A DNA stretch of 64,000 nucleotides from Metallyticus violacea (Eukaryota; Arthropoda; Insecta; Mantodea; Metallyticidae): positions 65,267,501 to 65,331,500 of the forward strand of contig CM060834.1 of the NCBI GenBank assembly GCA_030762175.1, in the 5' to 3' direction. A model generated the notes under the pieces. The model was not told where the DNA came from, searched no databases, and saw only the letters and a program-made list of their open reading frames with translations. Shown one piece after another: positions 24,334 to 37,426 of this stretch. The position numbers and the translations under genes were made by a program. Numbering within the stretch: position 1 is the stretch's first letter; each line of letters opens with the position of its first letter.

Positions 24334-25999
24334 TTGATAGCCTCAGACAAGCATATTATGCGCAAAGAATCTCGAAAAGAAAAAAATTTTTTTTCGAAGT
24401 TTGGAAACTTCCTTAGAATCACTTTTTTTCCATTCTTATTTGAGATAACTTGTTCTCTTTCATTATACTTGTTTGATAGCCTTAGACAAGCATATTATGC
24501 GCAAAGAATCTCGAAAAGAAAAAAATTTTTTTTCGAAGTTTGGAAACTTCGTTAGAATCACTTTTTTTCCGTTCTTATTTAAGATTACTGGTTCTCTTTC
24601 ATTATACTAGTTTGATAGCCTCAGACAAGCATATTATGCGCAAAGAATCTCGAAAAGAAAAAATTTTTTTTTCGAAGTTTGGAAACTTCGTTAGAATCAC
24701 TTTTTTTCCGTTCTTATTTGAGATAACTTGTTCTCTTTCATTATACTAGTTTGATAGCCTTAGACAAGCATATTATGCGCAAAGAATCTCGAAAAGAAAA
24801 AAATTTTTTTTCGAAGTTTGGAAACTTCGTTAGAATCACTTTTTTTCCGTTCTTATTTGAGATAACTGGTTCTCTTTCATTATACTTGTTTGATAGCCTG
24901 AGACAGGCATATTATGCGCAAAGAATCTCGAAAAGAAAAAAATTTTTTTTCGAAGTTTGGAAACTACCTTAGAATTACTTTTTTTCCGTTCTTATTTGAG
25001 ATAACTTGTTCTCTTTCATTATACTAGTTTGATAGCCTTAGACAAGCATATTATGCGAAAAGAATCTCGAAAAGAAAAAAATTTTTTTTCGAAGTTTGGA
25101 AACTTCGTTAGAATCACTTTTTTTCCATTCTTATTTGAGATAACTTGTTCTCTTTCATTATACTTGTTTGATAGCCTGAGACAAGCATAATATGCGCAAA
25201 GAATCTCGAAAAGAAAAAAATTTTTTTTCGAAGTTTGGAAACTACCTTAGAATCACTTTTTTTCCATTCTTATTTGAGATAACTTGTTCTCTTTCATTAT
25301 ACTAGTTTGATAGCCTCAGACAAGCATATTATGCGCAAAGAATCTCGAAAAGAAAAAAATTTTTTTTCGAAGTTTGGAAACTTCGTTAGAATCACTTTTT
25401 TTCCGTTCTTATTTAAGTTAACTTGTTCTCTTTCATTATACTAGTTTGATAGCCTTAGACAAGCATATTATGCGCAAAGAATCTCGAAAAGAAAAAAAAT
25501 TTTTTTCGAAGTTTGGAAACTTCGTTAGAATCACTTTTTTTCCGTTCTTATTTGAGATAACTGGTTCTCTTTCATTATACTAGTTTGATAGCCTCAGACA
25601 AGCATATAATGCGCAAAGAATCTCGAAAGGAAAAAAATTTTTTTTCGAAGTTTGGAAACTTCCTTAGAATCACTTTTTTTCCATTCTTATTTGAGATAAC
25701 TTGTTCTCTTTCATTATACTTGTTTGATAGCCTCAGACAAGCATATTATGCGCAAAGAATTTCGAAAAGAAAAAAATTTTATTTCGAAGTTTGGAAACTT
25801 CGTTAGAATCACTTTTTTTCCGTTCTTATTTAAGATTACTGGTTCTCTTTCATTATACTAGTTTGATAGCCTCAGACAAGCATATTATGCGCAAAGAATG
25901 TCGAAAAGAAAAAAATTTTATTTCGAAGTTTTGAATATTCGTTAGAATCACTTTTTTTCCGTTCTTATTTTAGATAACTGGTTCTCTTTCATTATACTA

Positions 26000-28900
26000 C
26001 TTTGATAGCCTCAGAAAAGCATATTATGCGCAATGAACCTCGAAAAGAAAAATATTTTTTTTCGAAGATTGGAAACCTCGTTAGAATCACTTTTTTTCCG
26101 TTCTTATTTGAGATAACTGGTTCTCTTTCATTATACTAGTTTGATAGCCTCAGACAAGCATATTATGCGCAAAGAATCTCGAAAAGAAAAAAATTTTTTT
26201 TCGAAGTTTGGAAACTTCCTTAGAATAACTTTTTTTCCATTCTTATTTGAGATAACTTGTTCTCTTTCATTATACTAGTTTGATAGCCTTAGACAAGCAT
26301 ATTATGCGCAAAGAATCTCGAAAAGAAAAAAATTTTTTTTCGAAGTTTGGAAACTTCGTTAGAATCACTTTTTTTCCGTTCTTATTTGAGATAACTGGTT
26401 CTCTTTCATTATACTAGTTTGATAGCCTCAGACAAGCATATTATGCGCAAAGAATCTCGAAAAGAAAAAAATTTTTTTTCGAAGTTTGGAAACTTCCTTA
26501 GAATCACTTTTTTTCCATTCTTATTTGAGAAAACTTGTTCTCTTTCATTATACTTGTTTGATAGCCTTAGACAAGCATATTATGCGCAAAGAATCTCGAA
26601 AAGAAAAAAATTTTTTTTCGAAGTTTGGAAACTTCGTTAGAATCACTTTTTTTCCGTTCTTATTTAAGATTACTGATTCTCTTTCATTATACTAGTTTGA
26701 TAGCCTCAGACAAGCATATTATGCGCAAAGAATCTCGAAAAGAAAAAAATTTTTTTTCGAAGTTTGGAAACTTCGTTAGAATCACTTTTTTTCCGTTCTT
26801 ATTTGAGATAACATGTTCTCTTTCATTATACTTGTTTGATAGCCTTAGACAAGCATATTATGCGCAAAGAATCTCGAAAAGAAAAAAATTTTTTTTCGAA
26901 GTTTGGAAACTTCCTTAGAATCACTTTTTTTCCATTCTTATTTGAGATAACTTGTTATCTTTCATTATACTAGTTTGATAGCCTCAGACAAGCATATTAT
27001 GCGCAAATAATCTCGAAAAGAAAAAAATTTTTTTTCGAAGTTTGGAATCTTCCTTAGAATCACTTTTTTTCCATTCTTATTTGAGATAACTTGTTCTCTT
27101 TCATTATACTAGTTTGATAGCCTTAGACAAGCATATTATGCGCAAAGAATCTCGAAAAGAAAAAAATTTTTTTTCGAAGTTTGGAAACTTCGTTAGAATC
27201 ACTTTTTTTCCGTTCTTATTTAAGATAACTTGTTCTCTTTCATTATACTAGTTTGATAGCCTTAGACAAGCATATTATGCGCAAAGAATCTCGAAAAGAA
27301 AAAAATTTTTTTTCGAAGTTTGGAAACTTCGTTAGAATCACTTTTTTTCCGTTCTTATTTGAAATAACTGGTTCTCTTTCATTATACTAGTTTGATAGCC
27401 TTAGACAAGCATATTATGCGCAAAGAATCTCGAAAAGAAAAAAATTTTTTTTCGAAGTTTGGAAACTTCGTTAGAATCACTTTTTTTCCGTTCTTATTTG
27501 AGATAACTGGTTCTCTTTCATTATACTTGTTTGATAGCCTGAGACAGGCATATTATGCGCAAAGAATCTCGAAAAGAAAAAAATTTTTTTTCGAAGTTTG
27601 GAAACTACCTTAGAATCACTTTTTTTCCGTTCTTATTTGAGATAACTTGTTCTCTTTCATTATACTAGTTTGATAGCCTTAGACAAGCATATTATGCGCA
27701 AAGAATCTCGAAAAGAAAAAAATTTTTTTTCGAAGTTTGGAAACTTCGTTAGAATCACTTTTTTTCCATTCTTATTTGAGATAACTTGTTCTCTTTCATT
27801 ATACTTGTTTGATAGCCTGAGACAAGCATATTATGCGCAAAGAATCTCGAAAAGAAAAAAATTTTTTTTCGAAGTTTGGAAACTACCTTAGAATCACTTT
27901 TTTTCCATTCTTATTTGAGATAACTGGTTCTCTTTCATTATACTAGTTTGATAGCCTCAGACAAGCATATTATGCGCAAAGAATCTCGAAAAGAAAAAAA
28001 TTTTTTTTCGAAGTTTGGAAACTTCGTTAGAATCACTTTTTTTCCGTTCTTATTTAAGTTAACTTGTTCTCTTTCATTATACTAGTTTGATAGCCTTAGA
28101 CAAGCATATTATGCGCAAAGAATCTCGAAAAGAAAAAAATTTTTTTTCGAAGTTTGGAAACTTCGTTAGAATCACTTTTTTTCCGTTCTTATTTGAGATA
28201 ACTGGTTCTCTTTCATTATACTAGTTTGATAGCCTCAGACAAGCATATTATGCGCAAAGAATCTCGAAAAGAAAAAAATTTTTTTTCGAAGTTTGGAAAC
28301 TTCGTTAGAATCACTTTTTTTCCGTTCTTATTTAAGTTAACTTGTTCTCTTTCATTATACTAGTTTGATAGCCTTAGACAAGCATATTATGCGCAAAGAA
28401 TCTCGAAAAGAAAAATATTTTTTTTCGAAGATTGGAAACTTCGTTAGAATCACTTTTTTTCCGTTCTTATTTGAGATAACTGGTTCTCTTTCATTATACT
28501 AGTTTGATAGACTTAGACAAGCATATTATGCGCAAATAATCTCGAAAAGAAAAAAATTTTTTTTCGAAGTTTGGAATCTTCGTTAGAATCACTTTTTTTC
28601 CGTTCTTATTTGAGATAACTGGTTCTCTTTCATTATACTAGTTTGATAGCCTCAGACAAGCATATTATGCGCAAAGAATCTCGAAAAGAAAAAAATTTTT
28701 TTTCGAAGTTTGGAAACTTCCTTAGAATCACTTTTTTTCCATTCTTATTTGAGAAAACTTGTTCTCTTTCATTATATTTGTTTGATAGCCTTAGACAAGC
28801 ATATTATGCGCAAAGAATCTCGAAAAGAAAAAAATTTTTTTTCGAAGTTTGGAAACTTCGTTAGAATCACTTTTTTTCCGTTCTTATTTAAGATTACTGG

Positions 28901-29131
28901 TTCTCTTTCATTATACTAGTTTGATAGCCTCAGACAAGCATATTATGCGCAAAGAATCTCGAAAAGAAAAAATTTTTTTTTCGAAGTTTGGAAACTTCGT
29001 TAGAATCACTTTTTTTCCGTTCTTATTTGAGATAACTTGTTCTCTTTCATTATACTTGTTTGATAGCCTTAGACAAGCATATTATGCGCAAAGAATCTCG
29101 AAAAGAAAAAAATTTTTTTTCGAAGTTTGGA
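26000..29131 (+). repeat. Block re-copied from 15.43-18.57 kb (second copy)
   Basis: This is co-linear with 15,430-18,570 at offset 10,561. Its private changes include AACATGTTCTC near 26,812 where the first copy has AACTTGTTCTC, and TAGACTTAGAC near 28,508. After about 29.13 kb the order jumps to the GAATCTTCC monomer and then to an ATTTCATTTTGAAG monomer. The macro-copy 2 equivalent is about 58.0-61.1 kb, with part also at 55.65-57.45 kb. Confidence 0.82.
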
Positions 29132-32016
29132 ATCTTCCTTAGAATCACTTTTTTTCCATTCTTATTTGAGATAACTTGTTCTCTTTCATTATACTAGTTT
29201 GATAGCCTTAGACAAGCATATTATGCGCAAAGAATGTCGAAAAGAAAAAAATTTCATTTTGAAGTTTTGAATATTCGTTAGAATCACTTTTTTTCCGTTC
29301 TTATTTGAGATAACTGGTTCTCTTTCATTATACTACTTTGATAGCCTCAGAAAAGCATATTATGCGCAAAGAATCTCGAAAAGAAAAATATTTTTTTTCG
29401 AAGATTGGAAACCTCGTTAGAATCACTTTTTTTCCGTTCTTATTTGAGATAACTGGTTCTCTTTCATTATACTAGTTTGATAGCCTCAGACAAGCATATT
29501 ATGCGCAAAGAATCTCGAAAAGAAAAAAATTTTTTTTCGAAGTTTGGAAACTTCCTTAGAATCACTTTTTTTCCATTCTTATTTGAGATAACTTGTTCTC
29601 TTTCATTATACTAGTTTGATAGCCTTAGACAAGCATATTATGCGCAAAGAATCTCGAAAAGAAAAAATTTTTTTTTCGAAGTTTGGAAACTTCGTTAGAA
29701 TCACTTTTTTTCCGTTCTTATTTGAGATAACTGGTTCTCTTTCATTATACTAGTTTGATAGCCTCAGACAAGCATATTATGCGCAAAGAATCTCGAAAAG
29801 AAAAAAATTTTTTTTCGAAGTTTGGAAACTTCCTTAGAATCACTTTTTTTCCATTCTTATTTGAGAAAATTTGTTCTCTTTCATTATACTTGTTTGATAG
29901 CCTTAGACAAGCATATTATGCGCAAAGAATCTCGAAAAGAAAAAAATTTTTTTTCGAAGTTTGGAAACTTCGTTAGAATCACTTTTTTTCCGTTCTTATT
30001 TGAGATAACTTGTTCTCTTTCATTATACTTGTTTGATAGCCTTAGACAAGCATATTATGCGCAAAGAATCTCGAAAAGAAAAAAATTTTTTTTCGAAGTT
30101 TGGAAACTTCCTTAGAATCACTTTTTTTCCATTCTTATTTGAGATAACTTGTTCTCTTTCATTATACTAGTTTGATAGCCTCAGACAAGCATATTATGCG
30201 CAAAGAATCTCGAAAATAAAAAAATTTTTTTTCGAAGTTTGGAATCTTCCTTAGAATCACTTTTTTTCCATTCTTATTTGAGATAACTTGTTCTCTTTCA
30301 TTATACTAGTTTGATAGCCTTAGACAAGCATATTATGCGCAAAGAATCTCGAAAAGAAAAAAATTTTTTTTCGAAGTTTGGAAACTTCCTTAGAATCACT
30401 TTTTTTCCATTCTTATTTGAGAAAACTTGTTCTCTTTCATTATATTTGTTTGATAGCCTTAGACAAGCATATTATGCGCAAAGAATCTCGAAAAGAAAAA
30501 AATTTTTTTTCGAAGTTTGGAAACTTCGTTAGAATCACTTTTTTTCCGTTCTTATTTAAGATTACTGGTTCTCTTTCATTATACTAGTTTGATAGCCTCA
30601 GACAAGCATATTATGCGCAAAGAATCTCGAAAAGAAAAAATTTTTTTTTCGAAGTTTGGAAACTTCGTTAGAATCACTTTTTTTCCGTTCTTATTTGAGA
30701 TAACTTGTTCTCTTTCATTATACTTGTTTGATAGCCTTAGACAAGCATATTATGCGCAAAGAATCTCGAAAAGAAAAAAATTTTTTTTCGAAGTTTGGAA
30801 ACTTCCTTAGAATCACTTTTTTTCCATTCTTATTTGAGATAACTTGTTCTCTTTCATTATACTAGTTTGATAGCCTCAGACAAGCATATTATGCGCAAAG
30901 AATCTCGAAAAGAAAAAAATTTTTTTTTGAAGTTTGGAATCTTCCTTAGAATCACTTTTTTTCCATTCTTATTTGAGATAACTTGTTCTCTTTCATTATA
31001 CTAGTTTGATAGCCTTAGACAAGCATATTATGCGCAAAGAATGTCGAAAAGAAAAAAATTTCATTTCGAAGTTTTGAATATTCGTTAGAATCACTTTTTT
31101 TCCGTTCTTATTTGAGATAACTGGTTCTCTTTCATTATACTACTTTGATAGCCTCAGAAAAGCATATTATGCGCAAAGAATCTCGAAAAGAAAAATATTT
31201 TTTTTCGAAGATTGGAAACCTCGTTAGAATCACTTTTTTTCCGTTCTTATTTGAGATAACTGGTTCTCTTTCATTATACTAGTTTGATAGCCTCAGACAA
31301 GCATATTATGCGCAAAGAATCTCGAAAAGAAAAAAATTTTTTTTCGAAGTTTGGAAACTTCCTTAGAATCACTTTTTTTCCATTCTTATTTGAGAAAATT
31401 TGTTCTCTTTCATTATACTTGTTTGATAGCCTTAGACAAGCATATTATGCGCAAAGAATCTCGAAAAGAAAAAAATTTTTTTTCGAAGTTTGGAAACTTC
31501 GTTAGAATCACTTTTTTTCCGTTCTTATTTGAGATAACTTGTTCTCTTTCATTATACTTGTTTGATAGCCTTAGACAAGCATATTATGCGCAAAGAATCT
31601 CGAAAAGAAAAAAATTTTTTTTCGAAGTTTGGAAACTTCCTTAGAATCACTTTTTTTCCATTCTTATTTGAGATAACTTGTTCTCTTTCATTATACTAGT
31701 TTGATAGCCTCAGACAAGCATATTATGCGCAAAGAATCTCGAAAAGAAAAAAATTTTTTTTCGAAGTTTGGAAACTTCCTTTGAATCACTTTTTACCATT
31801 CTTATTTGAGATATCTTGTTCTCTTTCATTATACTAGTTTGATAGCCTCAGACAAGCATATTATGCGCAAAGAATCTCGAAAAGAAAAAAATTTTTTTTC
31901 GAAGTTTGGAAACTTCCTTAGAATCACTTTTTTTCCATTCTTATTTGAGATAACTTGTTCTCTTTCATTATACTTGTTTGATAGCCTTAGACAAGCATAT
32001 TATGCGCAAAGAATCT
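29132..32016 (+). repeat. Blocks at 1.53 and 1.67 kb spacing near end of mosaic domain
   Basis: Monomers with GAGAAAATTTG near 29,866 and 31,395 are 1,529 bp apart (11 monomers). Those with GAGAAAACTTG and TATATTTG near 28,750 and 30,418 are 1,668 bp apart (12 monomers). Interleaving of these two spacings shows overlapping copy events. The same order is found in macro-copy 2 at offset 32,009. Confidence 0.75.
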
Positions 32017-33684
32017 CGAAAAGGAAAAAAATTTTTTTTCGAAGTTTGGAAACTTCGTTGGAATCACATTTTTTCCGTTCTTATTTAAGATTACTGGTTC
32101 TCTTTCATTATACTAGTTTGATAGCCTCAGACAAGCATATTATGCGCAAAGAATGTCGAAAAGAAAAAAATTTTTTTTCGAAGTTTGGAAACTTCGTTAG
32201 AATCACTTTTTTTCCGTTCTTATTTAAGATTACTGGTTCTCTTTCATTATACTAGTTTGATAGCCTCAGACAAGCATATTATGCGCAAAGAATCTCGAAA
32301 AGAAAAAAATTTTTTTTCGAAGTTTGGAAACTTCGTTAGAATCACTTTTTTTCCGTTCTTATTTGAGATAACTTGTTCTCTTTCATTATACTAGTTTGAT
32401 AGCCTTAGACCAGCATATTATGCGCAAAGAATCTCGAAAAGAAAAAAATTTTTTTTCGAAGTTTGGAAACTTCCTTAGAATCACTTTTTTTCCATTCTTA
32501 TTTGAGATAACTTGTTCTCTTTCATTATACTTGTTTGATAGCCTTAGACAAGCATATTATGCGCAAAGAATCTCGAAAAGAAAAAAATTTTTTTTCGAAG
32601 TTTGGAAACTTCCTTAGAATCACTTTTTTTCCATTCTTATTTGAGATAACTTGTTCTCTTTCATTATACTTGTTTGATAGCCTTAGACAAGCATATTATG
32701 CGCAAAGAATCTCGAAAAGAAAAAAATTTTTTTTCGAAGTTTGGAAACTTCGTTAGAATCACTTTTTTTCCGTTCTTATTTCAGATTACTGATTCTCTTT
32801 CATTATACTAGTTTGATAGCCTCAGAAAAGCATATTATGCGCAAAGAATCTCTAAAAGAAAAAAATTTTTTTTCGAAGTTTGGAAACTTCGTTACAATCA
32901 CTTTTTTTCCGTTCTTATTTGAGATAACTTGTTCTCTTTCATTATACTAGTTTGATAGCCTTAGACAAGCATATTATGCGCAAAGAATCTCGAAAAGAAA
33001 AAAAATTTTTTTCTAAGTTTCGAAACTTCGTTAGAATCACTTTTTTTCCGTTCTTATTTGAGATAACTGGTTCTCTTTCATTATACTAGTTTGATAGCCT
33101 CAGAAAAGCATCTTATGCGCAAAGAATCTCGAAAAGAAAAAAATTTTTTTTCGAAGATTGGAAACCTCGTTAGAATCACTTTTTTTCCGTTCTTATTTGA
33201 GATAACTGGTTCTCTTTCATTATATAAGTTTGATAGCCTCAGACAAGCATTCTATGCGCAAAGAATCTCGAAAAGAAAAAAAATTTTTTTCGAAGTTTGG
33301 AAACTTCCTTAGAATCACTTTTATTCCATTCTTATTTGAGATAAATTGTTCTCTTTCATTATACTAGTTTGATAGCCTTAGACAAGCATATTATGCGCAA
33401 AGAATCTCGAAAAGAAAAAAATTTTTTTTCGAAGTTTGGAAACTTCGTTAGAATCACTTTTTTTCCGTTCTTATTTGAGATAACTGGTTCTCTTTCATTA
33501 TACTAGTTTGATAGCCTCAGAAAAGCATATTATGCGCAAAGAATGTCGAAAAGAAAAAAATTTTATTTCGAAGTTTGGAAACTTCGTTAGAATCACTTTT
33601 TTTCCATTCTTTTTTAAGATTACTGGTTCTCTTTCATTATACTAGTTTGATAGCCTCAGACAAGCATATTATGCGCAAAGAATC
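32017..33684 (+). repeat. Transition from mosaic domain back to 3,209-bp family
   Basis: This region follows the GGAAACTTCCTTTGAATC monomer (near 31,770) and holds unusual bases such as an added G in AAAAGGAAAAA near 32,023 and GTTGGAATCACA near 32,057. From 32,741 to 33,312 it matches 1,156-1,727 of the 3,209-bp HOR (offset 31,585). It then jumps to the monomers that open the window. The equivalent in macro-copy 2 would lie beyond 64,000. Confidence 0.7.
32053..32069 (+). other. Best CENP-B-box-like match in the window
   Basis: CTTCGTTGGAATCACAT matches the first eleven positions of the canonical box and 12 of 17 overall, but still lacks the CGGG end. It is one monomer variant near the domain transition. 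Confidence 0.3.
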
Positions 33685-33685
33685 T

Positions 33686-33840
33686 CGAAAAGAAAAATAT
33701 TTTTTTTCGAAGTTTGGAAACTTCGTTAGAATCACTTTTTTTCCATTCTTATTTGAGATAACTATGCCTTAGAACATATAGAACATATATAGAACATGTG
33801 CCTTAGATATGCCTTAGAACATATTATGCGCAAAGAATCT
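33686..33840 (+). repeat. 155-bp chimeric marker monomer, copy 5
   Basis: The divergent block is at 33,764-33,824. It shares ACATGTGCC with the copy at 418 and lies 33,268 bp from it, anchoring the macro-repeat alignment. No copy of this marker was seen in the 23 kb between 10.8 and 33.7 kb. Confidence 0.93.
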
Positions 33841-34217
33841 CGAAAAGAAAAAAATTTTTTTTCGAAGTTTGGAAACTTCCTTAGAATCACTTTTAACCAT
33901 TCTTATTTGAGATAACTTGTTCTCTTTCATTATACTACTTTGATAGCCTTAGACAAGCATATTATGCGCAAAGAATCTCGAAAAGAAAAAAATTTTTTTT
34001 CGAAGTTTGGAAACTTCGTTAGAATCACTTTTTTTCCGTTCTTATTTAAGATAACTTGTTCTCTTTCATTATACTAGTTTGATAGCCTGAGACAAGCATA
34101 TTATGCGCAAAGAATCTCGAAAAGAAAAAAATTTTTTTTCGAAGTTTGGAAACTTCGTTAGAATCACTTTTTTTCCGTTCTTATTTGAGATAACTGGTTC
34201 TCTTTCATTATACTAGT

Positions 34218-37200
34218 TTGATAGCCTCAGACAAGCATATTATGCCCAAAGAATCTCGAAAAGAAAAAAATTTTTTTTCGAAGTTTGGAAACTTCCTTAG
34301 AATCTCTTTTTTTCCATTCTTATTTGAGATAACTTGTTCTCTTTCATTATACTTGTTTGATAGCCTTAGACAAGCATATTATGCGCAAAGAATCTCGAAA
34401 AGAAAAAAAATTTTTTTCGAAGTTTGGAAACTTCGTTAGAATCACTTTTTTTCCGTTCTTATTTAAGATTACTGATTCTCTTTCATTATACTAGTTTGAT
34501 AGCCTCAGAAAAGCATATTATGCGCAAAGAATCTCTAAAAGAAAAAAATTTTTTTTCGAAGTTTGGAAACTTGGTTAGAATCACTTTTTTTCCGTTCTTA
34601 TTTGAGATAACTTGTTCTCTTTCATTATACTAGTTTGATAGCCTTAGACAAGCATATTATGCGCAAAGAATCTCGAAAAGAAAAAAAATTTTTTTCTAAG
34701 TTTCGAAACTTCGTTAGAATCACTTTTTTTCCGTTCTTATTTGAGATAACTGGTTCTCTTTCATTATACTAGTTTGATAGCCTCAGAAAAGCATATTATG
34801 CGCAAAGAATCTCGAAAAGAAAAAAATTTTTTTTCGAAGAGTGGAAACCTCGTTAGAATCACTTTTTTTCCGTTCTTATTTGAGATAACTGGTTCTCTTT
34901 CATTATATAAGTTTGATAGCCTCAGACAAGCATTCTATGCGCAAAGAATCTCGAAAAGAAAAAAAATTTTTTTCGAAGTTTGGAAACTTCCTTAGAATCA
35001 CTTTTTTTCCATTCTTATTTGAGATAACTTGTTCTCTTTCATTATACTAGTTTGATAGCCTTAGACAAGCATATTATGCGCAAAGAATCTCGAAAAGAAA
35101 AAAAATTTTTTTCGAAGTTTGGAAACTTCGTTAGAATCACTTTTTTTCCGTTCTTATTTGAGATAACTGGTTCTCTTTCATTATACTAGTTTGATAGCCT
35201 CAGAGAAGCATATTATGCGCAAAGAATCTCTAAAAGAAAAAATTTTTTTTTCGAAGTTTGGAAACTTCGTTAGAATCACTTTTTTCCGTTCTTATTTGAG
35301 ATAACTGGTTCTCCTTCATTATACTAGTTTGATAGCCTCAGAAAAGCATAGGTATGCGCAAAGAATCTCGAAAAGAAAAAAATTTTTTTTCGAAGTTTGG
35401 AAACTTCGTTAGAATCACTTTTTTTCCGTTCTTATTTGAGATAACTGGTTCTCTTTCATTATACTAGTTTGATAGCATCAGACAAGCATATTATGCGCAA
35501 AGAATCTCGAAAAGAAAAAAATTTTTTTTCGAAGTTTGGAAACTTCCTTAGAATCACTTTTTTTCCATTCTTATTTATATTTTACTGGTTCTCTTTCATT
35601 ATACAATTTGATAGCCTCAGACAAGCATATTATGCGCAAAGAATCTCGAAAAGAAAAAAAATTTTTTTCGAAGTTTGGAAACTTCATTAGAATCACTTTT
35701 TTTCCGTTCTTATTTGAGATAACTTGTTCTCTTTCATTATACTAGTTTGATAGCCTTAGACAAGCATATTATGCGCAAAGAATCTCGAAAAGAAAAAAAT
35801 TTTTTTTCGAAGTTTGGAAACTTCGTTAGAATCACTTTTTTTCCGTTCTTATTTAAGATTACTGGTTCTCTTTCATTATACTAGTTTGATAGCCTCAGAC
35901 AAGCATATTATGCGCAAAGAATCTCAAAAAGAAAAAAATTTTTTTTCGAAGTTTGGAAACTTCGTTAGAATCACTTTTTTTCCGTTCTTATTTGAGATAA
36001 CTTGTTCTCTTTCATTATACTAGATTGATAGCCTTAGACAAGCATATTATGCGCAAAGAATCTCGAAAAGAAAAAAAATTTTTTTCGAAGTTTGGAAACT
36101 TCCTTAGAATCACTTTTTTTCCATTCTTATTTGAGATAACTTGTTCTCTTTCATTATACTTGTTTGATAGCCTTAGACAAGCATATTATGCGCAAAGAAT
36201 CTCGAAAAGAAAAAAATTTTTTTTCGAAGTTTGGAAACTTCCTTAGAATCACTTTTTTTCCATTCTTATGAGATAACTTGTTCTCTTTCATTATACTAGT
36301 TTGATAGCCTTAGACAAGCATATTATGCGCAAAGAATCTGGAAAAGAAAAAAATTTTTTTTCGATGTTTGGAAACTTCCTTAGAATCACTTTTTTTCCAT
36401 TCTTATTTGAGATAACTTGTTCTCTTTCATTATACTAGTTGGATAGCCTTAGACAAGCATATTATGCGCAAAGAATCTCGAAAAGAAAAAAATTTTTTTT
36501 CGAAGTTTGGAAACTTCGTTAGAATCACTTTTTTTCCGTTTTTAATATAGATAACTTGTTCTCTTTCATTATACTAGTTTGATAGCCTTAGACAAGCATA
36601 TTATGCGCAAAGAATCTCGAAAAGAAAAAAATTTTTTTTCGAAGTTTGGAAACCTCATTGGAATCACTTTTTTTCTGTTCTTATTTAAGATTACTGGTTC
36701 TCTTTCATTATACTAGTTTGATAGCCTCAGACAAGCATATAATGCGCAAAGAATGTCGAAAAGAAAAAAATTTTATTTCGAAGTTTGGAAACTTCGTTAG
36801 AATCACTTTTTTTCCGTTCTTATTTGAGATAACTGGTTCTCTTTCATTATACTAGTTTGATAGCCTCAGACAAGCATATTATGCGCAAAGAATCTCGAAA
36901 AGAAAAAAATTTTTTTTCGAAGTTTGGAAACTTCCTTAGAATCACTTTTTTTCCATTCTTATTTAAGATTACTGGTTCTCTTTCATTATACTAGTATGAT
37001 AGCTTCAGACAAGCATATTATGCGCAAAGAATCTCGAAAAGAAAAATATTTTTTTTCGAAGTTTGGAAACTTCGTTAGAATCACTTTTTTTCCATTCTTA
37101 TTTGAGATAACTATGCCTTAGAACATATAGAACATATATAGAACATATGCCTTAGATATGCCTTAGAACATATTATGCGCAAAGAATCTCGAAAAGAAAA

Positions 37201-37426
37201 AAATTTTTTTTCAAATTTGGAAACTTCCTTAGAATCACTTTTAACCATTCTTATTTAAGATAACTTGTTCTCTTTCATTATACTAGTTTGATAGCCTGAG
37301 ACAAGCATATTATGCGCAAAGAATCTCGAAAAGAAAAAAATTTTTTTTTGAAGTTTGGAAACTTCGTTAGAATCACTTTTTTTCCGTTCTTATTTGAGAT
37401 AACTGGTTCTCTTTCATTATACTAGT
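34218..37426 (+). repeat. 3,209-bp higher-order repeat, single unit of copy 2
   Basis: This matches 950-4,158 at offset 33,268, including GAATCTCTTTT near 34,303. After about 37.4 kb the sequence follows the rearranged unit (7,368 onward) rather than a second regular unit. Macro-copy 2 therefore has one regular unit where copy 1 has two. The exchange point lies in a stretch where units are identical and cannot be fixed by eye. Confidence 0.88.
37035..37189 (+). repeat. 155-bp chimeric marker monomer, copy 6
   Basis: The divergent block is at 37,113-37,173, equivalent to the copy at 3,767 (offset 33,268) or, after loss of one unit, to that at 6,976 (offset 30,059). Confidence 0.93.

Larger units (their letters stand above)
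1..33268 (+). repeat. Macro-repeat copy 1 (33,268 bp)
   Basis: The sequence at 1 restarts at 33,269 with the same private variants: TTTTATTCC and GATAAATTG in the first monomer, and CTTTTTTAAG in the third. The copy contains two kinds of higher-order organisation: a 23-monomer HOR domain (about 0.3-11.1 kb) and a mosaic domain of shorter blocks (about 11.3-32 kb). From about 32.7 kb the 3,209-bp family resumes. Positions 32,741-33,312 match 1,156-1,727, after which the order jumps to the segment that also opens this window. The left edge is the window edge, so the true boundary of the macro-repeat is unknown; only the period is supported. Confidence 0.9.

Noticed and set aside
31806..32255. 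Longest open frame, 149 codons, and many similar frames of 60-120 codons on the + strand
   Set aside because: All are translations of the satellite. Most begin at TTG, not ATG. The monomer length of 139 is 1 modulo 3, so successive monomers are read in shifting phases, and overlapping frames give the same peptide pieces in different order. The length of this one depends on a 1-bp insertion near 32,023. There is no independent sign of selection on protein.
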